Of a stretch of 64,000 bases of DNA, positions 10,782-20,541 are shown piece after piece. Under the pieces are notes generated by a model. The model searched no databases, was not told the DNA's origin, and saw only the letters and a program-made list of their open reading frames with translations. The stretch comes from Chromera velia (Eukaryota > Sar > Chromeraceae). Every line of letters starts with the position of its first letter. The stretch's first letter is position 1. The stretch covers positions 53,972 through 117,971 of the forward strand of contig JAHBMJ010000288.1 in NCBI GenBank assembly GCA_018398765.1. The letters are read 5' to 3'. The translations under genes were made by a program, and so were the position numbers.

Positions 10782-11726
10782 AGAGAGGGGGGAGGTGATG
10801 GTGAAAGAAGAAAGACTGTATGCTCTGTAAGGCTTTTTGGGTCTGGGAGCTTCGGCCTTGAGTGCTTTCGTCGGTGTGACAGGGAGACGTAGCGGTTGGA
10901 TTGTTGTTGGGCCGGTTAGTTTGCGACCCGACCTGGAACCTAGAATCAAGCTGCAGGCAAAGCAGGCAGGTAGGGAGAAGACGAGGGTCTGTTGAGTTGG
11001 CACTGGCATACAGTCAGCAGGCTAGAACAAATCATGTGGGTCGGAACAGGCAAATTGGGGTTCGCCCATTCTAGAGCCCTTCACACTTTCTTTAGGATGG
11101 TGTTTTAGACATTGGCAAACTTGATATTGTACTTACTACTTAGGATTCAAGTTGTACTTAGTTTTTGATTGATATCATCAAATACAACAGCTAAATACAT
11201 GGTTACTACTATAGAGTTACTACGAACTTTTAAGGTTTTAATATGAAGTGTTATATGGTGAAGAATGATTTACTAGCTTATAAATTAAGGATAATAAAGG
11301 ATATACTACTGATTATTGTAGGTCTATAATTGTAGGTAGAAAAGTTCTAAAAAAAAAAGCGGCTTATAGATACTATAATTCAGAAGTTAGAAACAGTCAC
11401 AGTACAACAGTCTAAGTTTAATCTATAGTCTTTAATAACATGCATATGAATTGAGGTGGTTAAAGTCGGTGAGCCACCAGTTAGGCTCTGGCCAACCATG
11501 GGGCATGACATGCAATGTTTTTTTATTAACCTAGCGCGTTGATTCATTTACATATAACAACAGTGTCACAACATGAACTCACGCTAATTTAGCTATACAC
11601 TCCTCAACCGCCCTCATGCCTGCAAGAGGCTAGAACGACGATATAAGAGCGATCATCTCTTGAGATCGGACTTTCTTTTTATTCTCCCCCACTCCTCTAC
11701 CAGCTGAGGCAGGCTGAGGTAGCCAC
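10782..11726. other. AT-rich intergenic DNA, no gene seen
   Basis: After the coiled-coil gene the sequence becomes AT-rich from about 11090. I see no coding exon, RNA gene or intact repeat. A poly-A run lies near 11350-11358. Confidence 0.5.
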
Positions 11727-11879
11727 TCATTGCACAATTTCTACCCGTTTCTCAATGGGCGTGCGCTCTTTTATTCTGCTGATGATTTTGTCAAGCTTCT
11801 GTCTCTCTTTCTCTGTGTCTGCACATTCCGTGAGTAGGTGGATCTCATCATAAACTTTTCTGCCAAAAGAAGCCAACAT
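11727..11879 (-). mobile_element. Short LINE C-terminal tail relic
   Basis: On the minus strand 11879-11727 reads about 50 residues including VYDEIHLLTECADTEKERQK and ends in TGA. The block D-E-I-H-L-x-T-E-C followed by charged helix matches the tails of the LINE pieces at 1-432 and 1126-2997. Only the 3' end remains, consistent with a 5'-truncated and decayed insertion. Confidence 0.6.
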
Positions 11880-12282
11880 ATAGTTAGACATATAGTCAGC
11901 ATATATATAGTACGTTCATTCTATATAACTTTGCCAGGTAACCCCAGATTATACATGCACTACATGCAACTTTCATTTCATATCAATTCAATTCACTATT
12001 AATTAATTTTAAATTAAAATTGACATGCAACAAGATCAATATCTAGCTAGACATGTAGCTAGTAACCGTAAGACTTATATAAAATCTTGTATCGAAAGCT
12101 GCATAAAGCAGAACCGCCAGAACTTATTAAATTAAAAATATTAGTCAATGAATCAATCAATGAACTAGTCAATGAATCAATCAATGTTGCACAAATTTTA
12201 TATTTTTAAATATATATTTTCATTCAAATTTTTAGAGAGCATGCCGAATGATCATAGCCTGCCGCCGTGAATGGTGTTTGAA
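11880..12282. other. AT-rich spacer
   Basis: No gene seen. It contains ATCA-type repeats near 12147-12186, resembling the simple tail after the LINE at the left edge. Confidence 0.5.
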
Positions 12283-12585
12283 TCAGCGGATCTGAAAAGA
12301 ACATCTAGAAGGAAGTTTGCCTTCTGTTTTCGCCTTTTCAAAAAGAGATCTCCTTCTTTCAGCCACTACGGAAGGAAGATTGCATAAAAAATATTGTAAA
12401 TTCAGCAGCGCCCCAGGTCTAAGCCTGTCAAAAAATCCTGCAAGTCCGATATCAGTGATACCGACGTTCTAGCTTATGTTTAAGGAAGTCAAGGTCGGGG
12501 CTGGGTATTCTCTGAAAGCTGCGGCCACCGCAGTGATCGCTTCATCATCAAGACTGCACCTGCAGAGCCGTTAGTCTTTCAACTT
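12283..12585 (-). pseudogene. Severed 3' end of the neighbouring LRR gene
   Basis: Read on the minus strand and directly continuous (across the inserted element) with the LRR frame ending at 13576, this piece reads LPKLKD, stop, RLCRCSLDDEAITAVAAAF, then TLTSLNIS, stop, NVGITDIGLAGFFDRL, ending at TGA 12283-12285. The spacing of Leu and Asn is that of ribonuclease-inhibitor-type leucine-rich repeats. In-frame TAA (12571-12573) and TAG (12469-12471) show that it decayed after being cut off. The join is supported by the 8-bp target duplication CGGCAATC, which restores the frame exactly. Confidence 0.8.
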
Positions 12586-12593
12586 CGGCAATC
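12586..12593. repeat. 8-bp target-site duplication (left copy)
   Basis: CGGCAATC at 12586-12593 is repeated exactly at 13576-13583, on either side of the element 12594-13575. Confidence 0.85.
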
Positions 12594-13575
12594 TACACAG
12601 TACGGTTATGCATGCTGGGGGCGAGTGGGTGCTTTTTGCCCCCCCTTCTGCATAGGAGACCGGCGCTTTTCCGCAAAAAACTCGTCCTCATAATTGATAA
12701 GGAGTTAGAAGCTGAAATTTTGTGTAAAAAGACGTTGTAACGATACAAAAAGAACTATAGAACAGATTTTTTATATTATTTCTAGAAAGATACACTATCA
12801 TATAAATTTTATGAGTTTCATACCGTTTTTCTTACCGTTGAAAACCGTTAAAAAATGACCGCAAAATCAAAAAATTTGTATGGCAGCCCATGTTTCTAGA
12901 AATGATATAAAAGATATGTTCTATAGTTCTTTTTCTATCGTTACAACGTCTTCTTACACAAAGTTTCAGCTTCTAACTCTTTGCCAATTATGAGAACGAG
13001 TTTTTTGTGGAAATGCGCCGCTTTTAATAGGGGGGCAAAAAGCACCCCACTCGCCCCCGGCATACGTAGGAGTTACTACCGGCCTCTTTTAGCCAGTAGC
13101 GAGTTACCGTCAGTTTGGTAACCATGAGATGGTAACCGGCAAACTTGAAGGCGTATACCACTACCATGGTAGTTCAAGGAAAAACTCTGATAAAAGCAGT
13201 TGCTAAACCTATTTTAAAGTCTAACCACTTAAGTTATTAGCAGTGAAATGATCATATTCAAATAATATATGCTATACATATAGTGATATACTAGTTAGAG
13301 TTCACTGAGTTCAGTCATAAAATAATAAACTGTATCATGAACATTGAATTTTACTATAGAATGAACTTTTAATGAATGCCAAAAATATGATTTTTACTAG
13401 TCTAAAATTGGTTTTGTAGGTCAAGTTTGACTCAGAATATGGCAGAATCTGCCTGTTTTTAGCTACTACCACTACCATTGGAACACTACTACCGTAACCA
13501 CAAAATTGGTAACCCGGCGGCCTAGCGGCCGCCTAGTAACCATCTTACTTTCGTTACTCCTAACCGTACTGTGTA
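12594..13575. mobile_element. Non-autonomous DNA transposon with 8-bp TSD (hAT-like)
   Basis: The element starts TACACAGTACGGTTA and ends in its exact reverse complement (13561-13575). If the inner MITE (12609-13066 plus one TA) is removed, the terminal inverted repeats extend to 20 identical bases, TACACAGTACGGTTAGGAGT. Perfect 8-bp direct repeats (CGGCAATC) flank it. GGTAACC-like subterminal motifs recur near both ends. No transposase is encoded; without the inner insertion it would be about 522 bp. Eight-base duplications are typical of hAT and P superfamilies; hAT is the likelier guess. It interrupts the LRR gene on the minus strand. Confidence 0.85.
12609..13066. mobile_element. Palindromic MITE with TA target duplication
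   Basis: The 458-bp piece is an almost complete inverted repeat centred near 12838. Both ends carry GGGGGCGAGTGGG then TGCTTTTTGCCCCCC, and the arms keep matching inwards (AACTCGT, GAAGCTGAAA, AAGACGTTGTAACGAT, AAGAACTATAGAAC). It is flanked by TA (12607-12608 and 13067-13068), the target duplication of Tc1/mariner-type elements. It sits exactly inside the terminal repeat region of the host transposon, so it arrived later. No coding capacity. The outermost three bases of the two ends do not match. Confidence 0.85.
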
Positions 13576-15862
13576 CGGCAATCTCTTCCCTCCCAGGCCC
13601 GCTGCTAGAGACGATGCTGCCCCCTCCCCAGCATTCGTGAAGGAAAGGAGTAGGATCTCCAGGCAAGCCAGCTGGCCTCCTCCCCCCCTAGCTCCCGATT
13701 CATTCACACCATCCGAGTCAGACTCAGGATCCGTCACTTGAAGAAGCTGGAAGAAGCCGCGCGTGCCGGCTCTACCAAATTCGTTTTGAGAAAGATCTAA
13801 CACTTTCACTTGGGAGAGGACAGCGACTCCGAGCGCCTCCATCCCGTCATCATCTAAGCCCACCCCAACCAAACGAAGATTAACCAACCCCTTCAAACCA
13901 CTACCCAGCAGACGCTTGCACAAAGCTCTGATCCCTTCCCCCGCCCTTGTGTGAGAGAAATCCAGATCCCAAACACTGCCTAGGCCCTCCCCAGACCCCC
14001 CGTCTTGCTGACCGTCACCCCCACACAACGCTTCCATGCCTGCCCTCCCAAAATTTCCTCTCGACAACCGCAGATCACCCAGTTGAGGAAAATTCCCACC
14101 TCGCACCCCTTCCCCCAAACACACCACATCTGGCTCCTGCAAACCGAAATCGTCAAGGACTAGTTGAGACAAAAGAGGCAGCTTCACATCACCAAGCGCT
14201 CGAAACAAAGGACTCTCCCTCTCCCCCCCTTCCTCTTCCCCCCCAGGCTCTCTGAAACTGCAATGCTCTAATCCTACCTGCTTTCTGAAAACCACACTCT
14301 CCAAACAACCCAGACGACCCAAACGGAGACTCTCTGCAAACGCCGAAAGCATCTCGGCGTTCCCTTCTCTTGCCGCATACAACATCAGATCCAAGTTTTC
14401 CCATTCAGGCGCACGCGGGGCTTTCGCGAGTCCCCCAAAGAACGCGAGAGCTGGCTTGCCGCACAAGCGGACATCCAAACTTCGCAGGAAACGAATCTCT
14501 CCGCTGCCCACCACTCGGGCGGTTTCTTCCTTGACGCTTCTCAACGTAATGGACGGACACATTCTCTCCAACGACGGACGACCTTCAGCAGTCAGAGCAG
14601 CAATCAGAGCGTCTGCACCCTCTCCTCCTATGTACGACTCATACGCAGCTCGAAAGCCGCGCATGTTCAAAAACTTCAAACGAGGTACGGCAGATGCCCG
14701 CAGAGCGCTCGAAAATTCTTTCATGACCCCATCCAACCTATTCTCTGTCACACGCACATTCTTTAAACTGAGAGTCTCTAACATCGGCAACTCCCCACCG
14801 TCCAAACCCGCCACAACCTGCCTAAATAATGCACCTGCAAGGCGACAACCATCCATCTCCAGCTCCCGCAGAAACGGAAGCGTGGCGTTCCGGAGACACG
14901 GAGAAAACGTGACTGTGTCTGTGTCCCAAGGAAGCCCTAAGCAAAAGTTATTTCCTCCAAGGGAGAGGCTTTCAATTCGGAGAGGACTCGCAGCGCTGAA
15001 TGCTTTGGAGATCTTTCTCATCTCCTCAGTATTCAACCCAGACCTTCTGAGGTTCAGCTCCTTCAAATAAGAGAGCTGTCCCCGCTCCACCAGCTCCTCG
15101 ACGTTACATCCACAAGCATTACCTTCAAGGCTGAGCGCCTCCAGACCGTCAGGCAGATGTTTAAAAATCCAATCGGTACCATACCTGCTCAGGTAGGTAG
15201 ACTCTGCGAAGGTGAGGCTCTTCAGCCTCCTCCCCTTCACGGCGGACTGGTGCGCCCTCCCCCCGGCAGCCGAAGGAATGGGCTCCCTTTCCACATTCCC
15301 GCCCGATTGCTTTTGCAGGAATTCAATGAGGAGGGGCTCCGCCGTGCCCTTCACTGCCGAGGACCCAAGCGTGAGTTTTTCAACTGAGCCTTGGCAGTCC
15401 TCCCAGAAGGAAGAAAATCTTCCGGGGCGATAGACTGCACCCGGACACATCGAGAATTGAAATTCGGAACCCAAGAGCACTGGGAGGACCGGACCGAGCC
15501 CTCCCATTGTTTGATTATCGCGAGAATCAGCCACGCCATTCCAAAGCCCTCACGGCTCGACACCATTTCTGACACCCCCTCTGACGTCGGCTCTGCTCTA
15601 TTTAACAGGGCGTAAAGAGCTGATTCCTGCAGGGACTCCTGTCCAGGACCCGCGCACGAGGAGCTGCGGCCACACACAACTGCCTGAGAGCTCATCTGGG
15701 AGGCAGCCGAATCAAAAGAGAGATCGCGAAACAAGTCCCCGAAGAGACCGCAAAGTGGGGCAACGAGACGTGAAGTGTTTGAGAGACCAACTGACTGAAA
15801 CAGACCCTTTGGGGCAGCGCATGGAAGGTCTGTCGATACGAAGACAGCATGTAATCAGGAGA
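13522..15862 (-). CDS. Leucine-rich repeat protein, 3' end truncated by a transposon
   Basis: Minus-strand frame, with the first ATG in the main frame at 15507, encodes about 660 residues of ribonuclease-inhibitor-like repeats (LKELNLRRSGL, RIESLSLGGNNF, KVLDLSQNEFGRAG, VNLRLVGVGLDDDGMEALG). Upstream the coding sense continues in another frame (ALYALLNRAEPTSEGVSEM, and further up to about 15862, LFQSVGLSNTSRLVAPLCGL). There is therefore a frame change near 15490-15510, either a real indel, an assembly error or an unseen splice. The true C-terminus was lost: residues after GGKRLP (YTVRLGVTKVRWLLGGR and the TAG stop at 13522) are encoded by the inserted transposon. The lost repeats persist at 12283-12585. 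Whether the truncated protein is made is unknown; a pseudogene is possible. A related LRR relic lies near 58-59 kb. Confidence 0.7.
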
Positions 15863-16082
15863 AGATAATCAATGCCTTCTTTGAGCCTTGAGAGAGTCTA
15901 TGACAGAGAGACCGAGAGAGAAACACTGTATTGATTAAGAGACTTCACGATGACGTCATGCGCCGGCCAAGACGACTGACGCACGCAAGCTGCCGCCACG
16001 TGCGATCGATCGAACGGCGCCCCTTCAGCAGACTCGTTGCCATCGGCCATTTTCCTTTTCGCAGGCGGATAATCAGAGGCAC

Positions 16083-17291
16083 TCATGCCCCGGCCTTCCT
16101 TCTCTTGGGAGAAACCCCCATCTGAAGGAGCGAAACAACCACCCCCTCCATCTCACTCTCACAGGCCTCATTTAAGGCCTGCCCCAACAAATCCCCCCTG
16201 CGGGTCTCGCTCGACAGCTCTGCCGCTTTCTCTGCCAGAGCTTTCAGTGTTTTGATCAACCGTTGCTCTGCTTCTCTTTTTTTGGATTCATTATACCAAC
16301 CCGACGTCCCCTCAAAGGCCAACCTGATCATCCTCGTTCCCTCTTTGCCCCCAAGGGCGATCTCACGAGCTGCCAGCAGGGCAGCAACTGCTTCGGGTTC
16401 GGAGACGAAACAGGCCAAGCCCAGACAGCACATCTCTCGGGCAGAATAGGTGCTTGTCCACTCAAGACACCTGGACTTGGATGCGGAGCTGACCGCAACT
16501 ATTCGGTGGAGAAGTCTGAGCTTCTGGGAATGCGTTTCCTGTGTGTGGGTGCTGTGAGCTCTCCAGAATTTCACGAGGAGAGAGTGGAGGGGGGTTTTGC
16601 CAGGACAGAAACGAGTTTGGTCCCAACGCGGCTTTCCTACGCGACCTCCATTCTCCTCCTCCAGCCACTCGCAGACGTCTGTCCGAGCGCCTGCTTCAAG
16701 CAGGTATTCGGCACACTCAAAATTGTTTGCCTCGTTCATCACGATCAAGAGGGGCGCCCAATATTTTGTGTTCCCCCGCTCCACTTCGAACCACGCGTCC
16801 GGATGGAGCGCTCGTTGTTCAATCAAAGTCCGCAGACTCTCTTTGTCAATTTTCTCCACAGAGGATGCTGAAAACACTTGAGGGGCATAGAGCGAGGCCG
16901 ACTGCGAGAGAGAAGCAACGCAACGCCGCGATTGCTTCTCACATGCTCGTCGCAGAAGCGCGGGAAAGCGGCGCTGGAGGTCTAGAGTGTTGACCTCCTG
17001 GAGGTGCTTGAGGGCTGTCACGTCGTCCCTGTCGATGCAGTCGTGGACAAGAGAACGCAACTCAGAACGCTCCGAAAGAGGAACCTGGTTCTCTGGGGAG
17101 AAAACATCCTTCAGGCAGTCTTTCTGTCTCAACACACGGAGTTCTGTCGAAAGAGACGACAGCTTCCAGAAGAGACGGACACCCAAAACAGCACTGGCAC
17201 AGACTTTATGACAAACGTCACGTTTTTCAGTGTCCGACGTGCTGGACGTCCCTGACTCTTTATGGCCCAGAGAAGATTCGGCCAGACCCAT
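16083..17291 (-). CDS. Ankyrin-repeat-like protein, intronless
   Basis: A 402-residue uninterrupted frame from ATG at 17291 to TGA. Ankyrin-type signatures appear in the middle: WAPLLIVMNEANNFECAEYL followed by LEAGARTDV, and GKTPLHSLL. The remaining helices (ALKHLQEVNTLDLQRRFPAL; LACFVSEPEAVAALLAARE) fit degenerate repeats. The N-terminal stretch VLGVRLFWKLSSLSTELRVL could be an F-box-like helix pair but this is weak. No signal peptide or membrane segment. It lies 220 bases downstream of the LRR gene's upstream end, on the same strand, and is divergent from the 17923 gene. Function unknown beyond protein binding. Confidence 0.65.
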   Translation of the reverse strand: MGLAESSLGHKESGTSSTSDTEKRDVCHKVCASAVLGVRLFWKLSSLSTELRVLRQKDCLKDVFSPENQVPLSERSELRSLVHDCIDRDDVTALKHLQEVNTLDLQRRFPALLRRACEKQSRRCVASLSQSASLYAPQVFSASSVEKIDKESLRTLIEQRALHPDAWFEVERGNTKYWAPLLIVMNEANNFECAEYLLEAGARTDVCEWLEEENGGRVGKPRWDQTRFCPGKTPLHSLLVKFWRAHSTHTQETHSQKLRLLHRIVAVSSASKSRCLEWTSTYSAREMCCLGLACFVSEPEAVAALLAAREIALGGKEGTRMIRLAFEGTSGWYNESKKREAEQRLIKTLKALAEKAAELSSETRRGDLLGQALNEACESEMEGVVVSLLQMGVSPKRRKAGA

Positions 17292-17922
17292 TCTTCACAG
17301 AAGCGTTCAAAAAATTGGAAGCATAAGCAGCGATACAGAGGAACAAAAATGGCGTCCTCCAATTGACAGATTAGTTAGCCGTCTCCGATTTCCAGGAGAC
17401 GTTTGACTGAGAATGGAAGCGAAAGTGGAGGAGACACCACGCAGTCAACCTACAAGGACACAGTGGAACAGGGGAGGAATACATCTACACTCACGTGACT
17501 GGACCGAAAAGACGAGCTACCTCAACTCCAATGATCTTCCAAGATTCTCCCGGCCTGCAGCTGTGAAATCTTAGTTCCACGCGAGACGCTTGAGAGACGC
17601 GCCCCGAAATTCCGAAATTCCCGCGCGCTTTCCCGCGCGGCTGACACACCGCGCGCGCCGCCCCATGCAGCCTGCATGCGAGGACGATCGAACCCAAACC
17701 CAAGCTGTAGATGGATATCGCACTAGCGGTCGGTTCAATTTGTGTTTTTCAATTCTCTTTCGATCTCTCTCACGGTTCAGAGGTAGCATTATCCTTCATC
17801 ACACTTCTTCGATGAATCATTCCAACCTTCCCGCCCCCACCAGAAACTGGTCTGGCGTATTGCCCTAATCGAACTTATTGACTAAAAACAAAAGAGCTGC
17901 CGTCTCGTCTTGATTCTTCGCA
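17292..17922. promoter_or_regulatory. Divergent intergenic region between ankyrin and F-box-like genes
   Basis: About 630 bases separate two head-to-head start codons, so both promoters are expected here. It contains a GC-rich island near 17590-17660 with several CGCGCG steps. No specific element can be assigned. Confidence 0.4.
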
Positions 17923-20541
17923 ATGTCTCTCTCTCCGGTTCCAACAGAGGCAGTTGCAAGGCCCGGTGTTGAGCTTCTTGCCAACCTTCTGACACCTTTT
18001 GTCGACAACTGCTTTCTGTTCTTTGCTCTCGTTTGCCGAGACTTCCACCAGGCCTACACGCGACAGAAGAAAAAGAAGACGACTTCTCTTGGCTGTGTCT
18101 TTGAGGAGACGGAGACAGGGAGCCGATCTTGTAGGCTAAACCACCTCATCCTCTGCCTCAAAAGAGACGCGCGCCACAGAGGAGGGAAGCCCCCCCTACA
18201 GACTTTGGTCAAGAGACGGCGAGACGGAGACCTCCGGATCCCGGCCGCGTCCCTCATCGTCCTCCTTCTCAACGAAGCCCACAAGACCCCCCACGCTCTC
18301 TGTGCCACCAAAACCGTTGCCTCTTTCTTCGACCTGCCCCCAGCAGTGCTCCTCCTACCACACCTGAAGACTCCAGGGGATAGCTGCTTTTCCACGGTCG
18401 CAAACAGTCTAACCAAGTTTGGGCTGCCGGGGGATCTGTGCGAGCTCCGGCAGCTTGTGTGTGATGTCGGCCTAGCTCCTTCAGATGTTGTCGAGTACAT
18501 CGACGAGGACATCTCCTACGCCGAGGCCATCCGATACATCAAGAGAGGAGAAGTCAGAAAATTTCGGCGCGTTCTGGATCGTCTCCGGCCGATTTGGACG
18601 TTTCCAGAGGAGGTTTTTGACTCTGCGGGGCCCGGCTCAAAAGAGTGGTCTCGACTCTACGGTCTGCGCTCTCTTGCTCGGGAGCGGGTGCGGAATCTGC
18701 ACGACGCACTGTGCAGGAAGGCGAAGGAGGTTGGAGACGGAGAAGGTGCGGCGGTGCAGGTGGCTCTCGAGAATGCGCTGGAGTGTGCATGCGTCGAGAC
18801 AGGGCGCTTGGAGAATGCTGACTTGTGGGAAGACCTCGCGGGTCGCTGGGAGGAGAGGGGAGGGTGCGCGAAGCGCTTTTTGCGTACATATGTGAAGAAG
18901 CTGCAGGCAATTGTGCTTGAGGAGAAGGGCAGACGCGATGTGTCATCTTGGGAGGCTTTTGAGAAAAGAAGGACATTCAACAGGAGGACCATCGGAGGGC
19001 AAATGGGCTGGGGGTCTTCGTACTACACCACTATTAGCGCGGTTCTGAAAATCATAGAGTTGGTGTGCAAAGAGACCCGATTTGTGGAAGAAGATTCGGA
19101 TTTGGATGAGGTCAGGTGGGGTCTTGTTCGAGCTTTGGTGTCCGTTTTTCCTGTGGATGAATTGAAGAGGAACGAGAAGAGACTGAACGATGTCATGACG
19201 ACGATCTTGGGTACGTGGTGCAGACCCTCTTGGGGTGCTGCGAGTGTGGCCTGGCTGCGTGCTTTTGTGGGGGTGATGGGAGCGTCCAATTTCTTTCAAA
19301 TCTTCTCACAGGCTCTGAAAGGATTTGCCACAGAGCGCCTGACAGAGGACCGTGTGAGGGTGTGCAAGTACCTCGCAGAAGTGCGTGCTGAAGCCATGGG
19401 GGCGACTGACGGCTTGGGTGGGCAGAAGTTCTTTTCTGGCCTAAGAGGGGTGTTCAGTGAATGGGGGGATGTGGACTTTTTGGTTTCTGTCTGCGGGCTT
19501 CCTTGGAGCTTTGTGCTTCAGAGGGCGCGGCTAGAGGCATCACTTTTTCCACAGGCGGTCTCTGCGGGGGCGTCTTCAGAGGTTCTGGAGAGCACTCCTG
19601 CCGCAGTCACCGCGACTGCCAGTGACAGTGAAGATGAGGATGAGAGCGGAGAGCCTGTGGCAAAGATTGGGTGGCTGGCGTGGGGTTTAGGTGACGCGGA
19701 TGAGATCTGGAGATGGGAGATGTCGGGGGCGGGAGAGGGGGACAGGGCGAGGCGTGATCCTTTGGCCAGTGGGTGGTCTGTGGGGGAGCAGAAGTGGCTC
19801 CCTTGTTTGTATGAATTTTCTGTGCTCCATGCGAGACGTCCGATCGGGTCGGCTTCCGATGAAGACGAAGACGCCGCCCCGTTGCCTCATCTGCATGCGC
19901 CCAGATACAGGGGCTCGTGGAGGGGTTTAGCGGTTGTCGTGAGTGACGACCGTCTGGAAGCTCTGCGGCCTCTGTGGGAACATGAGATGACCCCAGAGAC
20001 TCTCAGCAGTGGCCACCCAGTGTTCAACGGTGAAATGGAGGACTCGAGTTTTTGCTCTATGGTGGAAAGGGTGGCAGCGGGGGGGACTGTTCAGGACGTT
20101 CTTTCGAGAGTTTGCACCCACGGAGTGTATACCTATGAGGTGCAAAGCACAGGGTACGGGGATAGATTTGTCGGACCCACTGGATGTTCTGTTGTCTGGG
20201 GAAATCCCTCAATGGATGCCGACCCCTGGAAACCCATCGGCAGTCAGCTCTTCAAGAAGCGCCGATGGTTTGAGACTCTGGGAGTTCTATTCACGATCGG
20301 TCTGCTGCATCGATGCTCCTGTCTCCGGTTGAATGGAGACTCCATTGAGGGACTGAAGAGGGTCGCCTCGATCGAGTTTTCTTCAAAGGAGCTCCGGAAG
20401 GGATGGGGGGGGAAAGGGAGGGGCAGGGCGGGACGGCAAAGGGGACGACGACCTAAGACCCTTACCCGCTCGCGTCCTTTTCTGGCAAGGATTCTCCGAG
20501 AGTTTCTCGTTGGCCGTCTCCTCGAGAGGCCCCAGCTTTGA
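17923..20541 (+). CDS. Large single-exon protein with F-box-like N-terminus
   Basis: An 872-residue frame from ATG at 17923 to TGA at 20541 with no sign of introns. Residues about 15-46 (ELLANLLTPFVDNCFLFFAL then VCRDFHQAY) resemble an F-box: two amphipathic helices and the VCRxF end. If so the protein would recruit substrates to an SCF ubiquitin ligase. The rest is mostly helical with no repeat I can name; an acidic Ser/Asp/Glu linker lies near residues 565-580 (SDSEDEDESGE) and a basic Gly/Arg/Lys tract near 825-850. The long antisense frames over it are shadows. It belongs with the intron-poor LRR and ankyrin genes next door. Confidence 0.7.
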   Translation: MSLSPVPTEAVARPGVELLANLLTPFVDNCFLFFALVCRDFHQAYTRQKKKKTTSLGCVFEETETGSRSCRLNHLILCLKRDARHRGGKPPLQTLVKRRRDGDLRIPAASLIVLLLNEAHKTPHALCATKTVASFFDLPPAVLLLPHLKTPGDSCFSTVANSLTKFGLPGDLCELRQLVCDVGLAPSDVVEYIDEDISYAEAIRYIKRGEVRKFRRVLDRLRPIWTFPEEVFDSAGPGSKEWSRLYGLRSLARERVRNLHDALCRKAKEVGDGEGAAVQVALENALECACVETGRLENADLWEDLAGRWEERGGCAKRFLRTYVKKLQAIVLEEKGRRDVSSWEAFEKRRTFNRRTIGGQMGWGSSYYTTISAVLKIIELVCKETRFVEEDSDLDEVRWGLVRALVSVFPVDELKRNEKRLNDVMTTILGTWCRPSWGAASVAWLRAFVGVMGASNFFQIFSQALKGFATERLTEDRVRVCKYLAEVRAEAMGATDGLGGQKFFSGLRGVFSEWGDVDFLVSVCGLPWSFVLQRARLEASLFPQAVSAGASSEVLESTPAAVTATASDSEDEDESGEPVAKIGWLAWGLGDADEIWRWEMSGAGEGDRARRDPLASGWSVGEQKWLPCLYEFSVLHARRPIGSASDEDEDAAPLPHLHAPRYRGSWRGLAVVVSDDRLEALRPLWEHEMTPETLSSGHPVFNGEMEDSSFCSMVERVAAGGTVQDVLSRVCTHGVYTYEVQSTGYGDRFVGPTGCSVVWGNPSMDADPWKPIGSQLFKKRRWFETLGVLFTIGLLHRCSCLRLNGDSIEGLKRVASIEFSSKELRKGWGGKGRGRAGRQRGRRPKTLTRSRPFLARILREFLVGRLLERPQL

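Noticed and set aside
18054-19299. Antisense frames over the F-box-like gene
   Set aside because: They are shadows of the 872-residue GC-rich coding sequence.
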